In this document: piece by piece, positions 15,224 through 22,283 of the stretch
How the letters are laid out: every line of letters begins with the position of its first letter
Numbering within the stretch: the stretch's first letter is position 1
Assembly (NCBI RefSeq): GCF_002904295.1
Contig: NZ_PPHG01000093.1
Location: 1-32,667, forward strand
Reading direction: 5' to 3'
Origin: Amycolatopsis sp. CA-128772
Lineage (GTDB): Bacteria > Actinomycetota > Actinomycetes > Mycobacteriales > Pseudonocardiaceae
Length of the DNA: 32,667 bases
Position numbers and translations under genes: made by a program
Notes under the pieces: model-generated
The model's input: only the letters and a program-made list of their open reading frames with translations
What the model was told of the DNA's origin: nothing
The model's database searches: none

Positions 15224-15625
15224 CTAGAGCTCGTAGATGTCCAGGACTGTCGGGGCCACTGGGGTCAGGTGGGGGTCTTCGCGCTCGGTTATCTGGCCTC
15301 GGGCCATTCGGTAGACGCGGAAGTTGTTGTCGTTCTCCGTGTCCTGGTCGTCCCAGGTGTGGAGGAGGCCGTAGGAGCCCGGCGCCAATTCACCTGCTCG
15401 GGTGAAGAGGTTGAGGATCTCGGTGGCCAGGTGACCGCCGTGCTTGTCGAAGCCGCCGAAGTGGAGCATCGGCATGCCCGCGCTCCAGCGGAGGTCGACC
15501 AGGTCGAAGTCGCCCGCGTCGCGGATCGCGCGGTGGACGCGGTCGACCAGGCGCTCCAGGAGCGCCGCGTCGTCGTCGCCGCTCGCGGTCGCCTGGATGG
15601 TCACCCAGCCGTGATATTCGAACAC
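15224..15625 (-). CDS. Imm7-family immunity protein
   Basis: 133 residues matching the Imm7 pattern: an opening MFEYHGWVTIQA, a central HFGGFDKHGGHLATEILNLF, and the characteristic ending SYGLLHTWDDQDTENDNNF followed by RMARGQITEREDPHLTPVAPT. Imm7 proteins neutralise toxins of polymorphic or contact-dependent toxin systems in the producing cell's cytoplasm. No toxin gene is visible in the neighbourhood, so this is an orphan immunity gene, perhaps protecting against neighbours. The GTG start at 15625 lacks a Shine-Dalgarno sequence, but TACCGT seven bases upstream fits a leaderless promoter. Inverted GC-rich repeats bracket the gene, and a DUF2716 gene lies upstream on the same strand. Confidence 0.82.
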   Translation of the reverse strand: MFEYHGWVTIQATASGDDDAALLERLVDRVHRAIRDAGDFDLVDLRWSAGMPMLHFGGFDKHGGHLATEILNLFTRAGELAPGSYGLLHTWDDQDTENDNNFRVYRMARGQITEREDPHLTPVAPTVLDIYEL

Positions 15626-15685
15626 CTGCAGAACGGTAGCAAGAGATCAAGCGGCGGATCAGCGGGCCAGCTCGGACTGCCCTTC

Positions 15686-15709
15686 GGGGGTCCGGGTGGC
15701 GGAGCCCCC
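15686..15709 (-). repeat. GC-rich palindromic repeat, copy 2 (inverted)
   Basis: Read on the minus strand this 24-bp unit begins GGGGGC and ends GGACCCCC, matching 15156-15179 at 19 of 24 positions. It lies between the DUF2716 stop and the Imm7 start. Copies of such hairpin units elsewhere in the genome would show whether it is a dispersed element. Confidence 0.5.
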
Positions 15710-15712
15710 GGC

Positions 15713-15729
15713 CCGGGGCTAAGCCCCGG
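15713..15729 (-). terminator. Hairpin at the DUF2716 stop codon
   Basis: CCGGGGC (15713-15719) and GCCCCGG (15723-15729) form a perfect 7-bp stem with a three-base loop. The TAG stop of the DUF2716 gene lies at the loop (15719-15721), so a ribosome at the stop would cover the hairpin. There is no T-run. It probably ends or punctuates transcription before the Imm7 gene. Confidence 0.45.
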
Positions 15730-16261
15730 TTGTCACGGATGGCTTTCCGTCGCGGCGCAGCACGTTCGGCAGCACGCCTTCGCCCAGCCGCTCGAACGCC
15801 GGCACCAGCTTCTCGCCGAACACGCACAACGTCCGCTCCCACGGGTGGCCGAGCGTGCCGTAGGAGAAGTCCGCCGCCAGGAACAGGTGGTAGTCCGCGC
15901 GCGGGAACACCGGCACCGGCCAGCGGGCGCTCCCCGACATCAGGTGCGGGCGGACGCGGTAGGACTGGTGCTGCCAGTGCAGCGCCCACATCCACTCGTC
16001 GGGGCCGCACACCTCGCGGAACGCGGCCAGCGCGATCGTCGCGACCTGGTGCTCCTCGACCGCGTACGGGCCGAGGCGGAACTCCGCGGACGCGCGGTCC
16101 AGGTCACCCGGGGACAGGTCCCACGTCCGCGACGGCGCCGGCTCGCGGAACCCGGGCCAGGCGTGGGCGTAGGTGCTCGGCCAGAACGCCAGCTTGTCGT
16201 ACACCCAGTACCAGGCGGGCTCGTCGACGACGCGGGAGACGGCTTCCCAGGCAGCATTCAC
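15719..16261 (-). CDS. DUF2716-family protein
   Basis: 180 residues, soluble, rich in tryptophan and tyrosine. Features of the DUF2716 family are AWYWVYDKLAFWPST near the start, WMWALHWQHQSYRVRP in the middle, and the late block VPVFPRADYHLFLAADFSYGT then HPWERTLCVFG. The biochemical role is unknown; family members often stand near toxin-immunity genes, and here an Imm7 gene follows. I chose GTG 16261 because GAGGG lies eight bases upstream; a GTG at 16288 has no such site. It is transcribed away from an alpha/beta hydrolase, and both genes carry the same 9-base word just before their starts. Confidence 0.75.
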   Translation of the reverse strand: MNAAWEAVSRVVDEPAWYWVYDKLAFWPSTYAHAWPGFREPAPSRTWDLSPGDLDRASAEFRLGPYAVEEHQVATIALAAFREVCGPDEWMWALHWQHQSYRVRPHLMSGSARWPVPVFPRADYHLFLAADFSYGTLGHPWERTLCVFGEKLVPAFERLGEGVLPNVLRRDGKPSVTTGA

Positions 16262-16272
16262 GGTTACGCCCT

Positions 16273-16390
16273 CAACTTGGCCAGGCACGGAAGAACACGC
16301 GAAAGCTTCGTGTTCGGCCTCCGGTTTGTCCAGTCCTCGTCCGCCCGCCGCGAACTGTGGCCACCCGTCCGGGTGGGTTCTGCCAAGTTG
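16273..16390. promoter_or_regulatory. Divergent control region with three inverted repeats
   Basis: CAACTTGGC (16273-16281) and GCCAAGTTG (16382-16390) are exact reverse complements, so each divergent gene has GCCAAGTTG just upstream of its start codon. Inside, GAACACG (16293-16299) and CGTGTTC (16309-16315) form a 7+7 repeat with a 9-base centre. CCACCCGTCCGGGTGG (16361-16376) forms another perfect 7+7 repeat, 19 bases before the hydrolase ATG. The arrangement suggests shared regulation; the factor is unknown. Confidence 0.45.
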
Positions 16391-16395
16391 TCACC

Positions 16396-17079
16396 ATGCG
16401 AGTCCTCTTCGTCCACGGCGCCTTCGTCCGCGACGGCGCGTGGTGGTGGCAGCCCACCGCCGACGTGCTCTCCCGGCACGGTCTGCGCAGCTCAGCGGCG
16501 GTGCTGCCGAGCTGCGAAGGCGAGCCGCGCGGTGATCTGCACGCCGACGCGGCGGCCGTCCGCGCGCTGCTCGACGCCTCCGACGAGCCCGCCCTGCTCG
16601 TCGGCCACTCGTACGGCGGCATGGTGATCACCACACTCGGTGAACACCCGGCAGTACACCGATTGGTCTACGTGACGTCGTTCCTGCCGGACGTCGGCGA
16701 GTCACTCGCGGACTTCGGCACCGGCGAACCGCCGCCGTGGCACCTCAGCCACGGCGACGGCACCGCCGGTGTCCGCGAGGAGTTCGTACGCCCCTTGTTC
16801 GCCCAGGACTTCGACGACCCGAACTACGCCGCGGCCGCCGCCCGGCTCACCGCCCAGCACGAAGCGGTGTTCGGCCAGCCGGCGACCCGGGCTGCGTGGC
16901 GGGAAACCCCGTCGACCTACATCGTCTGCGCCGAGGACCGCGCGACGCTGCCCGCGACCCAGCGGGCCCAGGCGGCGCGCGCCACCGACGTCGTCGAACT
17001 GCCGGTGGCGCACCACCCCTTCGTCACTCAGCCGGACCTGCTGGCCGGCGTGCTGCTCAGGCCGCGTCCCAGAGGGTGA
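16396..17079 (+). CDS. Alpha/beta hydrolase
   Basis: A 227-residue cytoplasmic hydrolase of the compact esterase type. The oxyanion motif is HGAFVRDGAWWW at residues 7-18, the nucleophile elbow GHSYGG lies near residue 75, the acid residue is probably in CAEDRATLP, and the histidine is in VAHHPF near the C-terminus. The order Ser-Asp-His is intact. Length and motifs fit the EstC/salicylate-esterase-like group (hydroxynitrile lyases share this fold), which act on small esters; the substrate is not predictable. The ATG at 16396 has no clear Shine-Dalgarno sequence. It is divergent from the DUF2716 gene and its last 23 bases overlap the convergent gene at 17057-17662. Confidence 0.88.
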   Translation: MRVLFVHGAFVRDGAWWWQPTADVLSRHGLRSSAAVLPSCEGEPRGDLHADAAAVRALLDASDEPALLVGHSYGGMVITTLGEHPAVHRLVYVTSFLPDVGESLADFGTGEPPPWHLSHGDGTAGVREEFVRPLFAQDFDDPNYAAAAARLTAQHEAVFGQPATRAAWRETPSTYIVCAEDRATLPATQRAQAARATDVVELPVAHHPFVTQPDLLAGVLLRPRPRG

Positions 17080-17662
17080 GGAACGCCGACGCCTCGCTGC
17101 GGGCCCACGGCCGCAGCCGTTCGCGGTCACGGGCGGACAGCTGGTACTCCTTCCCGCGGCGGACGTCGATCACCAGCGCCTCGCCGCCGGGCAGGATGTC
17201 GGGCATCGCCTGCTCCAGCACCCACAGCGCGAGCTGCGCCGAGGCCTTCGCCAGTGGCTCCTCCTTGAAGTAGAGCCAGGTCGCGTACCGGCGGCCGTCG
17301 CTCTTGCGCAGCCCCATCTGCGGGCTGACGCCGATCTCGAGGTCGCCGATCCGGCACCGGCCGCGGCCGACGTCGACCAGCCGCGGCGACTTCCGGCCGA
17401 GGTACCGCAGCCAGCCCTCGGCGATCGCCGCGTAGTGCGGCTTCGTCCGCTCGTCGGCGGCGTTGACGAGGGCGCGCAAGGCGACTTCGTCCTGGTTCGC
17501 CGCCCGCCCGGAGCGCACCGCGTTGGCCGCCCGCCGGTAGTAGTTGAACGCCGCCCGCGCCGGATCCTCGTACTGCCGGCGCTGCCGCCGGACGAACGAC
17601 GACCGCGACGGCCCGGAACTCGCGCTGTAGCCCACGAACGTGGACAGGGTGATGTAGGCCAT
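17057..17662 (-). CDS. Unknown protein behind a probable DNA-damage promoter
   Basis: About 201 residues; I do not recognise the family. The N-terminus MAYITLSTFVGYSASSGPSR leads to a basic, arginine-rich region (FVRRQRRQYEDPARAAFNYYRR). A C-terminal half contains MGLRKSDGRRYATWLYFKEE, PLAKASAQLALWVLEQAM and LVIDVRRGKEYQLS. It is soluble, with no signal or membrane helix. Start ATG 17662 follows AAGGCAGG; the frame extends to 17707 without support. The leader carries a LexA-like box (17730-17745) overlapping a promoter with PafBC-type spacing (17726-17747), so induction on DNA damage is likely. The acidic and lysine/arginine motifs near the end could be nuclease-like, but that is a guess. Confidence 0.75.
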   Translation of the reverse strand: MAYITLSTFVGYSASSGPSRSSFVRRQRRQYEDPARAAFNYYRRAANAVRSGRAANQDEVALRALVNAADERTKPHYAAIAEGWLRYLGRKSPRLVDVGRGRCRIGDLEIGVSPQMGLRKSDGRRYATWLYFKEEPLAKASAQLALWVLEQAMPDILPGGEALVIDVRRGKEYQLSARDRERLRPWARSEASAFLTLWDAA

Positions 17663-17725
17663 GGCCCTGCCTTCCTCCATCACGCCACCCGCGCTCGCGG
17701 GCGGCATCTCCCCTGGACAACGCCA

Positions 17726-17747
17726 ATTTTAGAACATATGTACGACA
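17726..17747 (-). promoter_or_regulatory. Probable DNA-damage-inducible promoter (LexA-like box and PafBC-like spacing)
   Basis: TAGAACATATGTACGA (17730-17745) matches the actinobacterial LexA box TCGAAC-N4-GTTCGA at 10 of 12 fixed positions. On the minus strand TGTCGTAC (17747-17740), eight bases, then TAAAAT (17731-17726) reproduce the spacing of the RecA-independent PafBC promoter (TGTCRGTG-N8-TAnnnT), though only the first five bases of its upstream half agree. The stretch is AT-rich against its surroundings. Confidence 0.55.
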
Positions 17748-17905
17748 GTTTCCGGAGCCTGACGGGTGACCCGGTCGAGGCAGGTTCCGGGACTCCCGCA
17801 AACGCCGGACTTGCGCTACGTTGCCGATCAACCTCAAACCGCAACCTCGCAGGTCGGCCGCCCGTGCCAGACTGATGCCCCGAACGGTGGATGGGGGTCC
17901 CAAGG

Positions 17906-19075
17906 ATGAGCTGGCAGGAAGAGCTTCGCCGTCTCGACGCGGAGCTTGCCGAGGGTCGCATCGAGCCCGCTGACCACCGCAAACAGCGGGATGAGCTGCT
18001 CGCGCAGGCCTCCGGTTCGACGGTGCCGTCACCGGTGCCCTCGCCGCTGCGCCGTCCGGGTGAAACCTGGCGGAGCGTGAACCCGGCGAGCCGCCCGGGT
18101 GCCGCCCAGCCCATGCCACCCATGCCGCCCATGCAGCCGGTCCTGCCGCCGCAGCGCATCGAGTCGCCCCGCCCGGCCGTGCCGCCCCCGCCGTGGCAGC
18201 GGACCGGGCTGCCGCAGACGCTGTCCACCAGCCAGGTGCCGGCCATCCCCGACCACATGACGACCGCGCCGAGCCCGGCCGACATCACGCCGACCCGCTA
18301 CCTGCGCGTCGACGGCCCGGCGGAGCACGGCCCGGGCAGCCGGTTTCCGCCGATCACGCCGCCGGGCGGCGAATCGCGCCCGCCGCAACCGCTCGCCGAA
18401 CCCGACGAGCCGGCCGGCAAGCACCGGTGGGCCACCGACGGCGAGTCGTCCGGGCGGTCCGGGCGGCCCTGGCCGTTCATCGCGCTCGGCGTGCTGGTGG
18501 TGCTGGGCATGATCATCGGCGCGACGCTCTGGCTCGGGGGCGGCGACGAGAAGCCCAACGCGCTGTCGACGTTCACCCCCGCCGTGACGCAGCCGCCGGC
18601 CGCCGCGGCCCAGCCGCAGCTGGAGGACCAGGTGCCGCCGCTGCCCGGGCTGCAGCACCCGGAGAGCTCCGCGATGTCGCTGGCCCGCGGGCTCGACCTG
18701 AAGCTGTACCCGCGTGAAGCCGCCCAGGTCTTTTCGCAGCACGGCGTCACGCAGCTGGTGTACCGCGCCTCCTCGGCCGGCGACACCGGGTTCCTCGGCT
18801 ACGCGATCCCCGCCGAGAACGAGGACGGCGCGAAGGCGATCGTCGACTACCTGCGCGAGGCGGCCGGTGCGGGCGGGTTCGCCCCGATCCCGGCCGACCA
18901 GGCGACGGTCACCGGCCGCAACGGCGACCTGCGGATGGACGGCACCTGGTACACCTCGGGCAAGGTCGCCATCGTGCTGTGGGCGTCCCAGCCCTTCGCC
19001 AAGGACAAGAACGAGCTGAAGACCAGCCTGGACAACGCCGTCGCGGTGTTCAAGAAAGCGCTGCCGCCGAGCTGA
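17906..19075 (+). CDS. Single-pass membrane protein with N-terminal WQEELRRLD module (paralog A)
   Basis: 389 residues. Residues 3-35 form a short helical module (WQEELRRLDAELAEGRIEP onward) reminiscent of SHOCT-type oligomerisation motifs. A proline-rich cytoplasmic linker of about 150 residues follows, then one transmembrane helix (WPFIALGVLVVLGMIIGATLW, about residues 191-212), and an extracytoplasmic domain of about 170 residues with LYPREAAQVFSQHGVTQLVYR and GYAIPAENEDGAKAIVDYL. The layout is repeated in the protein at 25208-26455, on the other side of the glycan genes. No function is known to me. Start ATG 17906 has GGGGG eight bases upstream. Its stop abuts the stop of the convergent glycosyltransferase gene (TGATCA). 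Confidence 0.8.
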   Translation: MSWQEELRRLDAELAEGRIEPADHRKQRDELLAQASGSTVPSPVPSPLRRPGETWRSVNPASRPGAAQPMPPMPPMQPVLPPQRIESPRPAVPPPPWQRTGLPQTLSTSQVPAIPDHMTTAPSPADITPTRYLRVDGPAEHGPGSRFPPITPPGGESRPPQPLAEPDEPAGKHRWATDGESSGRSGRPWPFIALGVLVVLGMIIGATLWLGGGDEKPNALSTFTPAVTQPPAAAAQPQLEDQVPPLPGLQHPESSAMSLARGLDLKLYPREAAQVFSQHGVTQLVYRASSAGDTGFLGYAIPAENEDGAKAIVDYLREAAGAGGFAPIPADQATVTGRNGDLRMDGTWYTSGKVAIVLWASQPFAKDKNELKTSLDNAVAVFKKALPPS

Positions 19076-22000
19076 TCACCCGCGCCGGTCGAGCACCCCG
19101 GCGAGGGTGCGCCGGGCGACGTCGGCGCCGAAGAGCCGGTCCACCACGGTCTTGCCCTCTTCGGACAGCCGCTGCCACAGCTTGTCGTCCTCGAGCACGG
19201 TGACGATCTCGTCGGCCAGCTCCTGCGCCGAACCGCCGACGAGGACGTCCTGCCCGTGCGTCAGGTGCATGCCTTCGGCGGCCAGCGGCGTGGCGACGAC
19301 CGGGACGCCGTAACCGAGGCTCTCGCCCAGCTTTCCCTTCACCCCGGCCCCGAAGCGCAGCGGCGCGACGACGACCCGGGCTTCGCGGTAAGCGCTGTCG
19401 AGGTTCGGCACCCAGCCGCGGACGACGACGCCGTCGCGTTCCAGGTCGAACACCTCCTGCGGCGGGTTGCTGCCGACGATCTGGGCGACCGCGTCCGGAC
19501 GGCGGCGGCGCACCAGCGGCATGATCTCCTCCGCCAGCCAGCGGGCCGCGTCCCGGTTGGGCAGGTGGTCGAAGCTGCCGACGAACAACACCCCGGACCG
19601 GCCTTCGGGGACGGCCACCGAACCGTCGGCGTAGTGCACATTGGACAGCACCTCGACGCGCGCCGACGGCACGAGCTCCGCCAGCAGCGCACGCTCCACA
19701 TCGGACACGACGAAGGTGACGTCGGTGGCGCGGGTCAGGCCCAGCTCCGACTCCCGCAGCACTTCGGCCCGCCGCCGCAGCGTCAGCTCTTCGCGGGTGT
19801 TCCCGAGCTGCGCGGCCAGGTCGGCCTGGCGGTTGAGCCGGACGAAGTGCAGGTCGACCGTGTCGTAGGCGATGACGCAGTCGGGCGCGTGCTCGCGGAC
19901 CTGCTCCAGCAGCTGCCAGGCGACGTGCGGCCGCGACAGCACGGCCAGGCTCAGGTCGGCACCGGCGTCGCGCAGGAACTCCAGCTGTTCGCCGAGCCCG
20001 GTCACCACCGTGACGCCCGCGCGGTACAGCGCTTCGGCGTACGGCTCCGGGAGCGCGTTGTTGAGCGGCATGAACACGACCCGCTCGCCGAGGCCGACGA
20101 GCAGTTCGAGGATGCGGAACATCCGCACCGAGCCGGAATCCTTGTCCGGCATCGGCACCTGGTGGTCGGCGACGAGCACGGTGCCGCCGCGGTGGCCGTC
20201 CGGCGTGCGCTGCCGCCCGGCCCACACCGCGCGCGGGCTCGCCTCGGGGAGGTGGTCGCGCAGCTGGACGCTCCACTTGTCGACGAAGACGCCGCGGTTG
20301 AGCTCCTGGTGGCGCTTCACGCCGGAGGAGACGTCCGTGCCGTTGGTGATGCCTTCGTGGTGCACGACGACCGACGCGGGCTGGACCATCGTCCGGTACC
20401 CGGCCGCCCGCACGGCGAACGCGAGGTCGGTGTCCTCGTAGTACGCGGGCGCGAAGCGCTTGTCGAAGCCGCCGATGCGCTCGAACAGCTCGCGGCGGAC
20501 GAGCAGGGCCGCGCCCGAGCAGTAGTCGACGTCCCGCAGGGCCTGGAACCAGGGGGCGTCCGGGTTCTGCAGCCTGCCGTAGTTCCAGCCGGTGCCGTCG
20601 GCCCAGATGATGCCGCCGCACTCCTGCAGGCGGCCGTCCGGGTAGACCAGCTTCGAGCCGACGAGCCCGACGTCGGGCCGCGTCTCGACGACGGCGACCA
20701 GCTCGTCCAGCCAGCCGGGCCGGACTTCGGTGTCGTTGTTGAGGAACATGACGAAGTCGCCGCGCGCGTGCTCGGCGCCGAGGTTGCAGGCGCCGACGAA
20801 CCCGAGGTTCCGCGGTGCGCGGACCAGCCGGACCCCGGCGCAGGCGGCGATACGGTCGGCGGAGTCGTCCGGCGACTTGTCGTCGACGACGATCACCTCG
20901 AACGGCGTCGACGGCAGGTGCCGCTGGATCGAGTCGAGGCAGCCGCGGGTGAACCGCCAGTTGCCGTAGACCGGGATGACGACGCTGACGATCGGCTGGT
21001 CGCTGGTGGTCACCGCGACCGGCCCGGGCACCGCGACCGGCGCGCCGGGCAGCACGCCGGCGGGCCGGCCCAGCGCCGTCTCGTAGAAGTCGCGACGGCG
21101 GGTGCCGCGCGGCGCGTACCGCTCGATCCCGCGGCGGTACTTGCCGATCGCCCGCTGGACGAGGGCCGACGTGTCGGCCCGCAGCTTCTCGTTCTCGGCG
21201 GCGAGCCGGCCGATGGTCTCGCTGAGGCTGGTGTTGTTGCCGGCCAGCCAGTCCAGCCGTTCGCGGTCGTAGCCCGCCTTGCGCTGCAGCCGGCTCAGTT
21301 CGTCGGCCGCGCGCTGCCGGTCTTCGCGGGCGCGCCCGGCCTGCCGCAGCGCCTCGTCGCGCTCGGCCGACGCGCGCTGCTCGGCCGCGGTGACCTGGGC
21401 GAGTTCGCCGGTGAGCCGGGTGACGGACGCGCTCGCCTGCGCCCGCTCCGCCTCGGTGCGGCCGAGGTCGTCGCGCAGCCGTCCCGCCTCGGCGGCGGCG
21501 CGGGCGACGAGCGTCAGCTTGGGGTCGATCATCGCCGACGTCGAGGGCACCTCGAGCGGCTCGGCCGACGCGACGGAGACGAAGTACGTGTGCGGCGCCC
21601 CGGGCTCGACGACCCAGCCGTCGGCGTCGTCGGTCTGCACGGTGAGGACCTCGGCCCCGGCGCCGGCGCCGTTGTCGTGGATCAGCGAGCCGACGGCGAC
21701 GTTCTGCCGGAGCACGACGACGTGCGCGAAGTTCGCGGCCAGCAGCGACCGGAACGCGGACTCGGTCAGCTCGTGCACGTGGTAGGGGTTCTCGTTGCCG
21801 TGGTCGTGCGTGTAGACCTCGATGTCCGGCGTGCTGCAGAGGAAGACCCCGCCCGGCGCGAGCCGGTTGCGGACGAGCTCCAGCAGCCGGTCCTGCTCGT
21901 CGACGTGCTCGATGGCCTCGAAGCAGGTGATGACGTCGAAGACCTCGCCGTCGAGGGCCTGCGGGTCGGTGATCGAACCGACCTCGAACCGGACGTCCGG

Positions 22001-22255
22001 GTAGCGGTTCCGGGCGTGCTCGACGGTCGTCGGGTCGATTTCGAGCCCGACGACGCCGGCCGCCGCCCGCGCGAGCAGGGCAGAGCCGTAGCCCTCGCCG
22101 GCGGCCAGGTCGAGAACGCGCTTGCCCGCGGCGAAGCGGGCCGCGAACGCGTAGCGGTGGTAGTGCTCGTAGATCACCTGGAGGTCGTCGGTCCACGGCA
22201 CGCACCGCTCGCCGGTCCACTCGATCAGGCGGTCACCGCTCGTCCCCTTGCCCAT
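19076..22255 (-). CDS. Methyltransferase-GT2-GT4 three-domain glycan enzyme
   Basis: 1059 residues, cytoplasmic. Residues 1-235 are a SAM methyltransferase (VLDLAAGEGYGSALLA, FDVITCFEAIEHV). A coiled coil follows at about 245-365 (ELSRLQRK, RLAAENEKLRAD). A GT2 glycosyltransferase spans about 420-640 (VSVVIPVYGNWRFTRGCLDS, metal site in NNDTE, acceptor region YYEDTDLAF). A GT4 domain lies at about 687-1050 (VLFVGSFDHLPNRDAARWLAEE, LRFGAGVKGKLGESLGYGVP). It should add sugars to a growing surface glycan and methylate or cap it. It follows a second methyltransferase gene after 28 bases. No Shine-Dalgarno sequence is visible; TAATCT seven bases before ATG 22255 suggests an internal leaderless promoter. 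Confidence 0.88.
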   Translation of the reverse strand: MGKGTSGDRLIEWTGERCVPWTDDLQVIYEHYHRYAFAARFAAGKRVLDLAAGEGYGSALLARAAAGVVGLEIDPTTVEHARNRYPDVRFEVGSITDPQALDGEVFDVITCFEAIEHVDEQDRLLELVRNRLAPGGVFLCSTPDIEVYTHDHGNENPYHVHELTESAFRSLLAANFAHVVVLRQNVAVGSLIHDNGAGAGAEVLTVQTDDADGWVVEPGAPHTYFVSVASAEPLEVPSTSAMIDPKLTLVARAAAEAGRLRDDLGRTEAERAQASASVTRLTGELAQVTAAEQRASAERDEALRQAGRAREDRQRAADELSRLQRKAGYDRERLDWLAGNNTSLSETIGRLAAENEKLRADTSALVQRAIGKYRRGIERYAPRGTRRRDFYETALGRPAGVLPGAPVAVPGPVAVTTSDQPIVSVVIPVYGNWRFTRGCLDSIQRHLPSTPFEVIVVDDKSPDDSADRIAACAGVRLVRAPRNLGFVGACNLGAEHARGDFVMFLNNDTEVRPGWLDELVAVVETRPDVGLVGSKLVYPDGRLQECGGIIWADGTGWNYGRLQNPDAPWFQALRDVDYCSGAALLVRRELFERIGGFDKRFAPAYYEDTDLAFAVRAAGYRTMVQPASVVVHHEGITNGTDVSSGVKRHQELNRGVFVDKWSVQLRDHLPEASPRAVWAGRQRTPDGHRGGTVLVADHQVPMPDKDSGSVRMFRILELLVGLGERVVFMPLNNALPEPYAEALYRAGVTVVTGLGEQLEFLRDAGADLSLAVLSRPHVAWQLLEQVREHAPDCVIAYDTVDLHFVRLNRQADLAAQLGNTREELTLRRRAEVLRESELGLTRATDVTFVVSDVERALLAELVPSARVEVLSNVHYADGSVAVPEGRSGVLFVGSFDHLPNRDAARWLAEEIMPLVRRRRPDAVAQIVGSNPPQEVFDLERDGVVVRGWVPNLDSAYREARVVVAPLRFGAGVKGKLGESLGYGVPVVATPLAAEGMHLTHGQDVLVGGSAQELADEIVTVLEDDKLWQRLSEEGKTVVDRLFGADVARRTLAGVLDRRG

Positions 22256-22283
22256 GCGGGGCAGATTAGCCGTCCGGCCGATC

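Noticed and set aside
15023..15230. tRNA-Gly as the attachment site of an integrated element
   Set aside because: No integrase is present, and no second copy of the tRNA 3' end was found in the window.
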